The position numbers and the translations under genes were made by a program. Under the pieces are notes generated by a model, which ran no database searches, had not been told where the DNA came from, and saw only the letters and a list, made by a program, of their open reading frames with translations. Below, in pieces: positions 8,411 to 17,749 of a stretch of DNA of 64,000 nt (the stretch's first letter is position 1; the number at the start of each line of letters is the position of its first letter). Source of the DNA: Gammaproteobacteria bacterium (GTDB lineage Bacteria > Pseudomonadota > Gammaproteobacteria > Nevskiales > Nevskiaceae); NCBI GenBank assembly GCA_026398815.1, contig JAPLSA010000010.1:50205-114204 (forward strand). Reading direction: 5' to 3'.

Positions 8411-9877
8411 ATGAGCAGCATCCCTGAAGTGCCCCCTGCCGAAGCCTCCGACGCTGATGTGCCCGCCGTGGCGGAACCGAAGATGCTGCCGGTCATCGCC
8501 CTGGTCGGTCGGCCCAACGTCGGCAAGTCGACCCTGTTCAACCGCTTCACCAACAGCCGTGACGCGCTGGTCGCCGACTACGCCGGCCTGACCCGCGACC
8601 GCCAGTACGGGCAGGGCACGTTCGAGGGCAAGCGCTTCATCGTCGTCGACACCGGCGGGCTGATGCCGGAATCCTCCGATGCGCTCGCCGCGCTGGCCGA
8701 GGCACAGGCGCGCATCGCCATCGAGGATGCCGACCACGTGCTGTTCCTGGTCGACGCCAAGGCCGGGCTGGTGGGCAGCGACCTCGAGATCGCCCGCGCA
8801 CTGCGCAAGCTCGGCAAGCCGGTGCGGCTGCTGGCCAACAAGTCGGAAGGCATGGCCGCGTCGCTGGTCGCCGATTTCTACAAGCTCGGGCTCGGCGACC
8901 CGACGGTGATTTCCGCCGAGTTCGGCGACGGTGTCGGCGGCCTGCTGCGCGGCCTGCTGGCCGACACGCCGGTGACGGCCATCGATCCGGAGTTCGACGA
9001 CGGCACGATTCGGGTGGCGATCGTCGGCCGCCCGAACGCCGGCAAGTCGACCCTGCTGAACCGCCTGATCGGCGAAGACCGGGTGCTGGCCTCGAACGAG
9101 CCGGGCACCACGCGCGATTCGATCACCGTGCCGTTCGAGTGGGGCGGCCGGAAATTCCAGCTGATCGACACCGCCGGCATCCGGCGCAAGTCGCGGGTCA
9201 CCGAGGTGATCGAGAAGTTCTCGATCGTCAAAACCCTGCAGGCCATCGACCGTGCCCATGTGGTGATCTCGATGGTCGACGCCCATGACGAGATCGGCAC
9301 CCACGATGCGCGGGTGATGGGCCTGGTCGCCCACCACGGCCGGGCGATGGTGCTGGCGGTCAACAAGTGGGACGGGCTCGACGCCGACAAGCGCAAGTGG
9401 GTGCGCGAGATGGTCGAGTTCAAGCTGCCGTTCCTCGACTACGTGCCGGTCGATTTCATCTCCGCGCTGCACGGCTCCGGCCTGCGCGAGCTGATGGAAC
9501 ACGTGATCGCCGGCTACGAGGCAACCACCCGCGAAATGGCCACACCTGAGCTGAACCGGGTGCTGATCGCGGCGGTGGAAAAGCACGCGCCGCACGCCGT
9601 GCTCGGCCGCCGCATCAAGCTGCGCTACTGCCACCAGAGCGGCCGCAATCCGCCGGCGATCATGATTCACGGCAACCAGACCGACAAACTCAAGGACAGC
9701 TACGTCGCCTACCTCGCCAACACCTTCCGCGCCGCGTTCAAGCTGCAGGGCGTGCCGCTGAAGCTCGAATTCAAGACCGGCGATAACCCGTTCAAGAACA
9801 AGAAGAGCGACCTGTCGCCGGCGATGCAGATGAAGGCCAAGCGGCTGGCGGCGCAGTCGGCGCGGACCAAGAAGTAG
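8411..9877 (+). CDS. der: Ribosome-associated GTPase Der (EngA)
   Basis: Essential GTPase with two tandem G domains needed for 50S subunit maturation. G1 of the first domain is GRPNVGKST (about residue 40) with DTGG as G3. The second domain has GRPNAGKST, DTAGIRRK and NKWD. A C-terminal KH-like domain ends the protein (LGRRIKLRYCHQSGRNPP). 488 residues from the ATG at 8411. The open frame continues upstream but that part is antisense-like low-quality sequence running through the terminator, so it is excluded. Confidence 0.96.
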   Translation: MSSIPEVPPAEASDADVPAVAEPKMLPVIALVGRPNVGKSTLFNRFTNSRDALVADYAGLTRDRQYGQGTFEGKRFIVVDTGGLMPESSDALAALAEAQARIAIEDADHVLFLVDAKAGLVGSDLEIARALRKLGKPVRLLANKSEGMAASLVADFYKLGLGDPTVISAEFGDGVGGLLRGLLADTPVTAIDPEFDDGTIRVAIVGRPNAGKSTLLNRLIGEDRVLASNEPGTTRDSITVPFEWGGRKFQLIDTAGIRRKSRVTEVIEKFSIVKTLQAIDRAHVVISMVDAHDEIGTHDARVMGLVAHHGRAMVLAVNKWDGLDADKRKWVREMVEFKLPFLDYVPVDFISALHGSGLRELMEHVIAGYEATTREMATPELNRVLIAAVEKHAPHAVLGRRIKLRYCHQSGRNPPAIMIHGNQTDKLKDSYVAYLANTFRAAFKLQGVPLKLEFKTGDNPFKNKKSDLSPAMQMKAKRLAAQSARTKK

Positions 9878-9939
9878 GTGCCGGTGGTGCTTGGCGCCAG
9901 ACGGAGAAAGAAGGCCTTGAGTCGTCAGCCGGGCTGGCC

Positions 9940-11133
9940 ATGAACCGCCGCCGCATCGCCGTGACCCTCGCCGGTGTCGCGGCCTTCATCAACCTGTATG
10001 CGCCGCAGTCGCTGCTGCCGCTGCTGCGCGAGTGGATCGGCCAGGACGCGGCCCGCGCCGGCATGATCGTCTCGGCCGGCACTTTCGGAGTGGCACTGGC
10101 GGCGCCGTTCGCCGGCCTGCTGGCGGACCGCTTCGGCCGTCGTCGGGTCATCGTCTTCGCGGCCTTCCTGGCGGTGCTGCCGGGCCTGCTGTCGGGTCTT
10201 GCGCCGACACCCGAATGGCTGATGCTGATCCGCCTCGCCCAGGGTCTGTGCCTGCCGGGCATCTTCGCGGTGACGGTGGCCTACATCGCCGAGGAATGGC
10301 CGGCCAGCGAAGCGCGCGGCGTCACCGCTGTGTATGTCGCCGGCACCATCGGTGGCGGCTTCTGCGGGCGGCTGATGTCCGGCGTGGTCGCCGAGTTCTT
10401 CGGCTGGCGCTGGGGCTTCGTCGCGCTGGCCGCACTGCAGCTGCTGATCGCGCTGCTGATCCGCGCCTGGCTGCCGCCTGGGCGGGATGTGCCGAAGACG
10501 CGCGGCAGCGCGCGCACGCCGTTGCTGCCGCTGCTGATCCGGCCCGGACTGCGCGGCGCGTTCGCCACCGGCTTCCTGATGCTGTTCAGCCTGGTTGGCG
10601 GCTTCACCTACATGACCCTGCACCTCAGCGCGCCGCCGTTCTCGCTCGGCCCGGCCGCGCTGTCGATGATCTTCGCTGTCTACCTCGCAGGTGTCGTGGT
10701 GACGCCGTACTCCGGCCGGCTGCTGAACGCCTTCGGCCACGCCCGCGTGCTGGTGATGGCCTGGGGGCTGGGTTTCGCAGGCCTGCTGCTGACCCTGTGG
10801 CCGGCGCTGCTGCCGGTGGCTTTGGGCCTGTGCCTGTTCTCGGTCGGCCTGTTCATCGCCCAGACCGCCACCACCAGCTTCGTCGGCGAGATCGCCGGAG
10901 CCGAGCGCGGCCCGGCTGTCGGCCTGTACGTCACCTGCTACTACTTCGGCGGCAGTGTCGGCGGCGTGTTGCCGTCCGTGGTCTGGCACTGGGCTGGCTG
11001 GCCCGGCGTGGTCGGCCTGCTGTGCGTTGCCGGCGCGCTGGCCTCGGTGATCGGCTGGAAAAGCTACCGCTTCCCGAAGGACGAGCCGCATCCGGTCACC
11101 GATGCACTGCCGGAGTGTGGCGGCGAGGCTTGA
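9940..11133 (+). CDS. MFS transporter, YnfM/arabinose-efflux type
   Basis: 397-residue major facilitator with 12 predicted transmembrane helices, inner membrane. The loop 2-3 signature is GLLADRFGRRRVIVF, and helix 1 carries FINLYAPQSLLPLL, as in the YnfM/CynX-like drug and sugar efflux group. The substrate cannot be inferred. The gene stands alone, 62 bases after der and convergent with the next minus-strand gene. Confidence 0.88.
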   Translation: MNRRRIAVTLAGVAAFINLYAPQSLLPLLREWIGQDAARAGMIVSAGTFGVALAAPFAGLLADRFGRRRVIVFAAFLAVLPGLLSGLAPTPEWLMLIRLAQGLCLPGIFAVTVAYIAEEWPASEARGVTAVYVAGTIGGGFCGRLMSGVVAEFFGWRWGFVALAALQLLIALLIRAWLPPGRDVPKTRGSARTPLLPLLIRPGLRGAFATGFLMLFSLVGGFTYMTLHLSAPPFSLGPAALSMIFAVYLAGVVVTPYSGRLLNAFGHARVLVMAWGLGFAGLLLTLWPALLPVALGLCLFSVGLFIAQTATTSFVGEIAGAERGPAVGLYVTCYYFGGSVGGVLPSVVWHWAGWPGVVGLLCVAGALASVIGWKSYRFPKDEPHPVTDALPECGGEA

Positions 11134-11172
11134 GGCGCGGCTCGCCATCAAAGGCCGTACCGGAGTTGACGC

Positions 11173-11955
11173 TCAGCCGGTTGGCGCGGCTCCGAAGAGA
11201 TCGCGCCAGGCGAAGTAGGACGACATGGCCATCACCATCGCCCAACAGAACATCAGTGCGATGCCGAGCACCATGATTGCTGGGGTATTGACGAAGAATC
11301 CGACCGCGATCGGGATCAGCAGTGGCAGCAGGATCAACAGCGACTGCAGCAACCAGACCAGCAGCGGAGCCCAATTGGGAAGGAACGCCATGGCACTGAG
11401 CGGGATGGCGCGAAGCACATTGCACCGATCCAGCTGGATCAGCTGAACGCAGAAGGCCATCGCCACCGGGAAGCTCACGAGGCATGCCACAGCCAGGCCG
11501 CGAAGGACACCGAATGACTCGCCTGGAGCAAGGCCGGCTTCAGCCGCTTCTCCAGTGACCGGACTCGGCCCAGGCAGAGAAGTCGCAACGCCCAGCGCCT
11601 CGGTGACCAAGGCGTTGACGATGCCCAGCGCGAGCAGGTGATCGAAACGCAGTCGTTTGAACGCCGCCACGACCCCGCTCGCCCGGGGCGGCTCGCCTTT
11701 GACGGCGGCATCGACGAGTTGCATGGACACCGCCGAGCCCAGCACACCCAGCAGTGCAGCGAGATGCATGCCCACCATTGGAATCCGGGAGAGGGCGAGC
11801 AGCGGCAGCATCACCACTGCAAAGATCAGCGACCAGCGCAGTGGTGCGGCGCGAAACAGTTGCCAGCCCGACTCGATCCAGTCGCTGCCGGCTCCAGCGC
11901 GGATGCCACGCTGCACGATGGGGACATTGTCGAGTGGCGGCACGGGGTTGCTCAT
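11173..11955 (-). CDS. BPSS1780-like multi-pass inner-membrane protein
   Basis: 260-residue integral membrane protein with about six hydrophobic segments. The N-terminal part RAGAGSDWIESGWQLFRAAP resembles the BPSS1780 family, whose function is unknown. The start ATG at 11955 is chosen because a purine-rich GAATGAG precedes it and the upstream in-frame extension is not hydrophobic or conserved-looking. No operon partner: the neighbour on the same strand ends at a terminator. Confidence 0.75.
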   Translation of the reverse strand: MSNPVPPLDNVPIVQRGIRAGAGSDWIESGWQLFRAAPLRWSLIFAVVMLPLLALSRIPMVGMHLAALLGVLGSAVSMQLVDAAVKGEPPRASGVVAAFKRLRFDHLLALGIVNALVTEALGVATSLPGPSPVTGEAAEAGLAPGESFGVLRGLAVACLVSFPVAMAFCVQLIQLDRCNVLRAIPLSAMAFLPNWAPLLVWLLQSLLILLPLLIPIAVGFFVNTPAIMVLGIALMFCWAMVMAMSSYFAWRDLFGAAPTG

Positions 11956-12192
11956 CTCATTCCATTGGATGGGAAGGTGCCATTCCTCAGCGACCCGTCG
12001 AAACGCGAGGGCCGCGTTGGTGCACCGGCAATTGCTGTGTGCGGGTCGATCCGACCTCAACCCGCCGATAGTGTCCACGCCGGCGGATCACCATGCAATC
12101 GCGCCCGCTCTGCCACAGCAGTGTTGAAGGCGTTCCCCGGCAGCGAGCGCGGTTCCCGCAAGGCCCTACCCCGGGCAGCAGGTCGCCGAATG

Positions 12193-12229
12193 AAAAACGG
12201 CGCGCCGGGCGGCGAGGCCCGACGCGCCG
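12193..12229 (-). terminator. Rho-independent terminator after the acyl-CoA dehydrogenase
   Basis: Read on the minus strand, a 12-bp stem (CGGCGCGTCGGG against CCCGGCGCGCCG, one mismatch) with an 8-base loop is followed by TTTTT. It sits 16 bases past the acyl-CoA dehydrogenase stop codon and isolates that gene from the downstream membrane-protein gene. Confidence 0.85.
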
Positions 12230-12244
12230 CGCGATCACCGTGGT

Positions 12245-13420
12245 TCAGCGGCCGACGAGGCTGCGCGCAATCACTTCCTTCATGATTTCGCTGGTGCCGC
12301 CGTAGATGCGCTGGATGCGGGCATCGGCCCAGTAGCGGCTGATCGGGTATTCGGTCATGTAGCCGTAGCCGCCGAACAGCTGCAGGCAGGCGTCGGTGAC
12401 CCGGCCTTCCATTTCGGTGGTAGCCAGCTTGACCATCGCGGCGGTTGGCACGTCGAGCTTGCCGACGGCGTACTGGGCGTTGCACTTCTCGACAAAGGCG
12501 CGGTGCACCTCGATGTCGGTCTTGCACTTGGCCAGTTCGAAGCGGGTGTTCTGGAAGCTGGCGATCGGATTGCCGAAGGCCTTGCGTTCCATCGTGTAGG
12601 CGATGGTCTTCTCCAGCGCGCCCTGGGCGTGGCCGACGGCGGTCACCGCCAGCGCCAGACGCTCGCGCGGCAGTTCGTCGACCAGATGGCCGAAGCCGCC
12701 GCCCACCCGGCCCAGCACTTCATCGGCCGAAATCTTCACGTTGTCGAAGAACAGCTCGCTGGTGTCGGCCGAGTGCAGGCCGATCTTGTCGAGGTTGCGG
12801 CCGCGCTTGAAGCCGGGCAGCGAGGTGTCGAAGGTGAACAGCGTGGTGCCCCTGGCACCGGCCTTCGGATCGGTCTTGGTGGCCAGCACCACGACGCCGG
12901 CATGCTGGCCATTGGTGATGAAGGTCTTCGAGCCGTTGATGACATAGCCGCCGTTGCCGTCCGGCAGCGCGCTGGTCTTGATGCCCTGCAGGTCGGAACC
13001 GGCGCCCGGCTCGGACATGCCGATGGCGCCGATGCATTCGCCGGTCACCATCTTCGGCAGGTATTTCTGGCGCTGGTAGTCGCTGCCCAGGTGAAGGATG
13101 TAAGGCGCGGCGATGTCGGAATGCACCGACAGGTTCGAGGCCAGCGCCAGGAAGCCCATCCGCGCGGCTTCCTCGAGCACCACCATCGAGAACTCGAACG
13201 GCGCTCCGGCACCGCCGTACTCCTCCGGAAGATCGACGCAGAGCAGGCCGTTGGCGCCCATCTCCAGGTACAGCGAGGCCGGGAACTTGCCGTCCTTCTC
13301 CCACTTCTCGTAGTGCGGCTCGACGTGTTCGGCGAAGAAGCGGCGAACCGTGTCGCGGAACAGCTCGAGTTCTGCGGCGTCGACAGCGGGCGCAGCGCCG
13401 GCAGCAAGGACAGCGTTCAT
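12245..13420 (-). CDS. Acyl-CoA dehydrogenase
   Basis: 391-residue FAD enzyme that oxidises acyl-CoA to 2-enoyl-CoA. Family motifs: AIGMSEPGAGSDL (FAD/substrate loop), LFFDNVKISADEVLG, and the C-terminal LQLFGGYGYMTEYPISRYWADARIQ. The catalytic base is the glutamate of YGGTSEIMK. Best fit is the medium/long-chain or isovaleryl-like group; chain length is not deducible. It stands alone and ends in a strong terminator. The 288 bases upstream, to the divergent gene at 13709, hold no gene and must carry the promoters. Confidence 0.93.
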   Translation of the reverse strand: MNAVLAAGAAPAVDAAELELFRDTVRRFFAEHVEPHYEKWEKDGKFPASLYLEMGANGLLCVDLPEEYGGAGAPFEFSMVVLEEAARMGFLALASNLSVHSDIAAPYILHLGSDYQRQKYLPKMVTGECIGAIGMSEPGAGSDLQGIKTSALPDGNGGYVINGSKTFITNGQHAGVVVLATKTDPKAGARGTTLFTFDTSLPGFKRGRNLDKIGLHSADTSELFFDNVKISADEVLGRVGGGFGHLVDELPRERLALAVTAVGHAQGALEKTIAYTMERKAFGNPIASFQNTRFELAKCKTDIEVHRAFVEKCNAQYAVGKLDVPTAAMVKLATTEMEGRVTDACLQLFGGYGYMTEYPISRYWADARIQRIYGGTSEIMKEVIARSLVGR

Positions 13421-13708
13421 CGGGGGATCACTCCGGTCGGAAATTCGGGACGGCGAGGATACCGCCGCTGCCGCAGCGCGGGAAACAAGCGTTCGCTAGT
13501 CGACCGCGCACCTGCGTCAGGGTCGCCGTCGTGAAGCCGTTCGCGTTCGGGACGACAGCAGATGGTCCCGGCGCGCGATTTGCGTGAATGGACCGAAACA
13601 CTCACTGGAAGCCGGTCGTGGAACTGGATTTAATGAACATGAACGAGGTTCCATGACCGCGGATAGCGAGTCCCACCGGTACGGCAGCAGCGACGACCCC
13701 AGCGCGCG

Positions 13709-14545
13709 ATGATCGGCAAGAACACGCTCGTCACGGCCTTCGCGGAGCAGGTCGACAAACGCTACCAGCCCGGTCAGCCGGCCAGCTTCTGGGACTGCGA
13801 ACCGCTGTTCCGCCATCTGCTCGACCCGCAGTTCGCCGAGTCGGTGATCAACGACGCGCTGCGCGACATGGTCGACGACCCCCGGCGCACCGGCAACGGC
13901 GGCAACCAGGCGATGAGCCTGGCGCGCACGCCGCACTGGAACCTCGCGCTGCACCTGCTGACCCGGCCGCGCCGCTACCTGCACAGCAATGCCAGCCACG
14001 CGCTGGCGGCGCCGATGGGCGGCCAGATGCTGGAGACCGAGCGCTACCAGCTGCCGGCCGGCTTCCGCAATGAAGTGTTCGATCCGTCCTGCAAGCTGGA
14101 GCGCGCCGGCTCCCGCACGGTGCCGCCCGGACACGTGCTGGCGCTGCATGCCGATGGCGTGATCCACGACTACCGCATCGCCACGCCGATGCTGCTGCTG
14201 ATCTTCGAGACCGCGCCGATCGCCGTGCTCGAATGGCGCTTCAGCCGGGACACGCTGCACGCCTGGCAGTTCGTCGAAGCCGATCGCGAAGTCAGCGATC
14301 TGAAGGCGGCCGCCTGGCTGGCCGGGCGGCTGGCGCACCAGACCTCGCTGAAGCCGCTCAAGGCCTTGACCGGCCATGGCGATCCCGGTGTCCGCTGGGC
14401 CGCGCTGCAAAGCATCGGCCGGCTGAGCCGATCGGAGGTGCGCAAGCTGCTGGCGCAGGCCCTCGACGATCCGCACCCGCTGGTGCGCCGCGCCGCCCGG
14501 CAGGCGCTCGAACGCGGCGACGATCCGCCGTTGCGCGAGGCCTGA
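13709..14545 (+). CDS. Uncharacterised protein with C-terminal HEAT-like repeats (1st of pair)
   Basis: 278 residues, not recognised. The N-terminal two thirds look like a globular beta-rich domain with histidine-rich segments (YLHSNASHALAAPMGGQ, PPGHVLALHADGVIHDYR). The last about 80 residues are helical HEAT-type repeats (DPGVRWAALQSIGRLSRSEVRKLL, DPHPLVRRAARQALERG). No signal peptide or membrane segment. The next gene starts two bases after this stop and has the same layout, so the two products probably work together or are diverged paralogues. A cupin-like fold is possible for the N-terminus but unproven. Confidence 0.75.
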   Translation: MIGKNTLVTAFAEQVDKRYQPGQPASFWDCEPLFRHLLDPQFAESVINDALRDMVDDPRRTGNGGNQAMSLARTPHWNLALHLLTRPRRYLHSNASHALAAPMGGQMLETERYQLPAGFRNEVFDPSCKLERAGSRTVPPGHVLALHADGVIHDYRIATPMLLLIFETAPIAVLEWRFSRDTLHAWQFVEADREVSDLKAAAWLAGRLAHQTSLKPLKALTGHGDPGVRWAALQSIGRLSRSEVRKLLAQALDDPHPLVRRAARQALERGDDPPLREA

Positions 14546-14547
14546 TC

Positions 14548-15438
14548 GTGGCGTTGACCATTGCCTGTGCCAGCGAGCGCACCGCGACCGTCGAAGAGGT
14601 TGTCGAGCAGGCCGACCGGCTGCGCGATCTCGATGATCCCAACGGCATCGCCACGCTGGCGCCGCTGCTCGGCGCGCTGGCCAATGACCGCGAACTGATC
14701 GTCCGGCTGCTCAACTGGCGGCTGCGCGGCCGGGTCGACGGCGGGCTCACCGGGCTGGCCCAGTCGATCGCGCTGGGCCAGGGGCAGCAGGTGCGGCTGC
14801 GGGCCAACATCTGGCCGTCGACCGCTGATCTCACCGCCGGCCGCGTGCAGCAGGGCGAGCCGGCCTACGACGTGGCCCACGACCACAACTACCACTTCCT
14901 GACGGCGGCCTACTTCGGCGCCGGCTACATCACCGAGATCTACGAGTACGACCACGACGCCATCGAGGGCTATGTCGGCGAAGCGGTCGAACTGCGCTTT
15001 CTGGAACGCACCAAGTTCGTTGCCGGCCGGGCCATGCTTTATCGCGGCAGCCGCGACGTGCATGTGCAGTACCCGCCTGAGGACATCAGCATCACGCTGA
15101 GCCTGATGTTCGATCCACCGGCGCTGAAGGCGCGCGACCAGTACCTGTTCGACCTGCAGCGGCAGGCTATCAACGGCTTCGGCCTCGACACCGACACCGC
15201 GCGGCGCGTCGATGCGGTGGCCATCGCCGGGTATGCCGGCAACGGCGACACCTGCCAGCTGCTCGGCGATCTGGCGCGCCGTCACCCGTGTCGGCGAACC
15301 CGGCTGACCGCCTATGAATCCCTGGTCCGGCTGCTGCCGGACGATGCGGTGAAGATCTGGGAACGGGCCTGCGACGATCGTGCGCCGCTGGTTGCCAACG
15401 AGGCGCGGGCGCGGCTGTCAGCCCTGGGCCGCAGCTAG
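14548..15438 (+). CDS. Uncharacterised protein, cupin-like core plus helical tail (2nd of pair)
   Basis: 296 residues from a GTG two bases after the preceding stop; the longer open frame upstream is a shadow of the first gene. The central region has HDHNYHFLTAAYFGAGYITEIYEYD, a His-x-His...Glu spacing resembling metal-binding cupins. The C-terminal part is helical and HEAT-like (GDTCQLLGDLARRHPCRRTR, APLVANEARARLSALG). Architecture matches its upstream partner. It is convergent with the EAL gene, only 10 bases away. Function unknown; a metal-dependent oxygenase-type role is speculation. Confidence 0.75.
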   Translation: MALTIACASERTATVEEVVEQADRLRDLDDPNGIATLAPLLGALANDRELIVRLLNWRLRGRVDGGLTGLAQSIALGQGQQVRLRANIWPSTADLTAGRVQQGEPAYDVAHDHNYHFLTAAYFGAGYITEIYEYDHDAIEGYVGEAVELRFLERTKFVAGRAMLYRGSRDVHVQYPPEDISITLSLMFDPPALKARDQYLFDLQRQAINGFGLDTDTARRVDAVAIAGYAGNGDTCQLLGDLARRHPCRRTRLTAYESLVRLLPDDAVKIWERACDDRAPLVANEARARLSALGRS

Positions 15439-15448
15439 CGGGCCAGGC

Positions 15449-17602
15449 TCAGCGAACGCCGATGGTGACCGGCTCGCGGTCGGCCACGGTGCGGGCGTGG
15501 CCGTCCATGCCGTTGCGCTCGAAGGCCACCGACCAGGCTTCAAACTCCGCCGCTGGCAGCGCCCGCGTGAAGTAGAAGCCCTGCTGCAGCTTGCAGCCGA
15601 GTATCCGCAGCTGGCGCATCTGCTCGGTGCTTTCTACCCCTTCGGCGATCACGCCGAGGTCGAGGTTCTGGGCCAGCGTCAAGGTTGCGGAGACGATCGC
15701 CAGCGCCTGCTTCGAGGCGCCCATCGCGACGACGAACTGGCGGTCGATCTTGATCTTGTCGATCGGAAGCCGCTGCAGGTAGCTGAACGAGGAATAGCCG
15801 GTGCCGAAATCGTCGAGGCCGATGCGGAAGCCGAGGCGCTTGATCTCGGTCAGCATCGTGTGGCTGTACTCGGTGGAATCGAGCAGCGCCGATTCGGTCA
15901 GCTCGAAATCGATCAGCCGTTCGCGCGAACCCGGCGCGCTGCCGAAGCCGCGCAGGATCTGCAGGATCTTGCCGTCGTGCACCTGGCGCACCGACAGGTT
16001 CACCGACACCCGCAGCCGCCGATTGCGCGAAGCCCAGATTTGCGCCTGCTCGTGCGCCTTGATCAGGCACAGCTCGCCAAGCTGGTTGATCAGCCCGGAT
16101 TCCTCGGCCACCTGGATGAACTCGCTCGGCGGCATCAGACCGTTTTCCGGGTGCCGCCAGCGCAGCAGCGCTTCGGCGCCGATCACCCGGCCCTGATCGA
16201 CATCGACCACCGGCTGGTAGAACGGCTCGAACTCGCCGCGCTCCAGCCCCCGGCGGATCTCGCTGGCCAGCGCCAGCTGCTTGCGCATCGTGCCGGTCAG
16301 CTGGGCAGAGGCGAAGCGCACGTTGTTGCGGCCGTTCTTTTTGGCGACGTACATCGCGGCTTCGGCGCTGGCCACCATCTGCTCGGCCGTCTCGCCGTCG
16401 CCCGGGAAGACGGCGATGCCGATCGACACCGACATGTTCAGCAGGTTGTCGCCCAGCGGATAGCTTTCCGACAGGCCGCGCAGCACGTTGTCGGCCTGTT
16501 CGCGCAGCGTGTGCTCGAGCGCTGAACCGGGGTCGAGGTTGTCGATGGTGATCGCGAACTTGTCGCCGCTGTGGCGGTACAGCTGGGCGCCGTCGGGCAT
16601 GAAGCGGTTGAGGCGGCTGGCGGCTTCGCCCAGATAGCGGTCGCCGGTCTTGTGGCCGAACTTGTCGTTGACGGCGCGGAAGTTGTCGAGATCGACGTAC
16701 AGCATCGCCACCGGTTCGCGGGTCTGCCGCGAGCGGTCGATCGCCCGCTGCAGGTTTTCCTCCAGCCGGGCGCGGTTGCCGAGGCCGGTCAACGGATCGT
16801 GGTAGGCCAGCCGGCGCAGCCGCTCGGCCTGGTCGCGGAACTGGCGCAGCGCCACCGCCATGTCGCCGAACTCGTCCGGGCGGATCGGCGGCAGGTCGAT
16901 CTCGATGGCGCCGGAATTGACCTGTCGGATCGCGTCGGTGGTGATCTTCAGTGGCCGGATCACCGAGCGCACGACCAGGAAGGTGGCGATCAGCCCGAGC
17001 ACGATGGCCGCGCCGATCACGATGCTGGCCACCAGCAGCGCCCGCTCGATGCGCCGCTGCGCCCGGCTCTGCAGTTCGCGCAGCCGTTCCTGCTCGCGCT
17101 GCTTGGCGCTGCGCAGCGTGTCCTCGATCTGTTCCAGACGGCGCTGCAGGTCCTTCAGCGCGACCGAGGCCTCGATCTTGCGGCCGGCGACCACGGCTGC
17201 CATGGCCTGTTCGGACAGCTGGGCGACGCTGCTGTTGGCGTCGAGCACCCGGTCGGCGCTGGCCTCGTCGAAGCGCGCCAGCTCCTGGAGTTCGCGATCG
17301 AGATCGGCCTTGGCCGCCTGCTGGGCCAGGCGCGCGGTCATCCGCCAGGTTTCCTCGCCGGCCGCGCTGGCCGAGGTCATCTGGCCACTGCGGTGACGGA
17401 ACAGGGCCTGCGCCTGCTGTACCGCCAGCACCGTCTCGTAGCGCTGGAACTGGGCCTGCTGCGCGTTTCCGGCGTCCCGGCCCTGGGCCATCAGCAGCAG
17501 CACCGCAGCGCTGGCGCCGCCCAGCACGAAAACAAGCCCGAGGCACAAGGCCAGCAGGCGCATTCGCACGCTGAGGAACAGGCTTTTCATCCGGCGGGAC
17601 AT
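15449..17602 (-). CDS. Membrane HAMP-GGDEF(degenerate)-EAL c-di-GMP phosphodiesterase
   Basis: 717-residue inner-membrane signalling protein. Order: transmembrane helix near residues 13-35, periplasmic helical sensor region (about 36-190), second transmembrane helix (about 190-212), HAMP (VIRPLKITTDAIRQVNSG), GGDEF domain (about 265-430) and EAL domain (about 445-695). The diguanylate cyclase signature reads HSGDKF instead of GGDEF, so cyclase activity is unlikely. The EAL domain keeps GAEALLRW, NLSVRQ, DDFGTGYSS and IAEGVE and should hydrolyse c-di-GMP. Stands alone; no clear Shine-Dalgarno precedes the ATG, so the start could be a few codons further in. Confidence 0.92.
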   Translation of the reverse strand: MSRRMKSLFLSVRMRLLALCLGLVFVLGGASAAVLLLMAQGRDAGNAQQAQFQRYETVLAVQQAQALFRHRSGQMTSASAAGEETWRMTARLAQQAAKADLDRELQELARFDEASADRVLDANSSVAQLSEQAMAAVVAGRKIEASVALKDLQRRLEQIEDTLRSAKQREQERLRELQSRAQRRIERALLVASIVIGAAIVLGLIATFLVVRSVIRPLKITTDAIRQVNSGAIEIDLPPIRPDEFGDMAVALRQFRDQAERLRRLAYHDPLTGLGNRARLEENLQRAIDRSRQTREPVAMLYVDLDNFRAVNDKFGHKTGDRYLGEAASRLNRFMPDGAQLYRHSGDKFAITIDNLDPGSALEHTLREQADNVLRGLSESYPLGDNLLNMSVSIGIAVFPGDGETAEQMVASAEAAMYVAKKNGRNNVRFASAQLTGTMRKQLALASEIRRGLERGEFEPFYQPVVDVDQGRVIGAEALLRWRHPENGLMPPSEFIQVAEESGLINQLGELCLIKAHEQAQIWASRNRRLRVSVNLSVRQVHDGKILQILRGFGSAPGSRERLIDFELTESALLDSTEYSHTMLTEIKRLGFRIGLDDFGTGYSSFSYLQRLPIDKIKIDRQFVVAMGASKQALAIVSATLTLAQNLDLGVIAEGVESTEQMRQLRILGCKLQQGFYFTRALPAAEFEAWSVAFERNGMDGHARTVADREPVTIGVR

Positions 17603-17749
17603 ATCAGGATCAGGACTTGGCCACCGGTTGGAATCCGTTCGCTAGGTGGTCCCAATCACTATAGATGATGGGTAGACCGGCGTCGTTAAGACAAACGGAC
17701 TATGTCGGTCGTTCCGTCGCAGGCCCGGCTGCGGCATGCGCGCCGGCCG

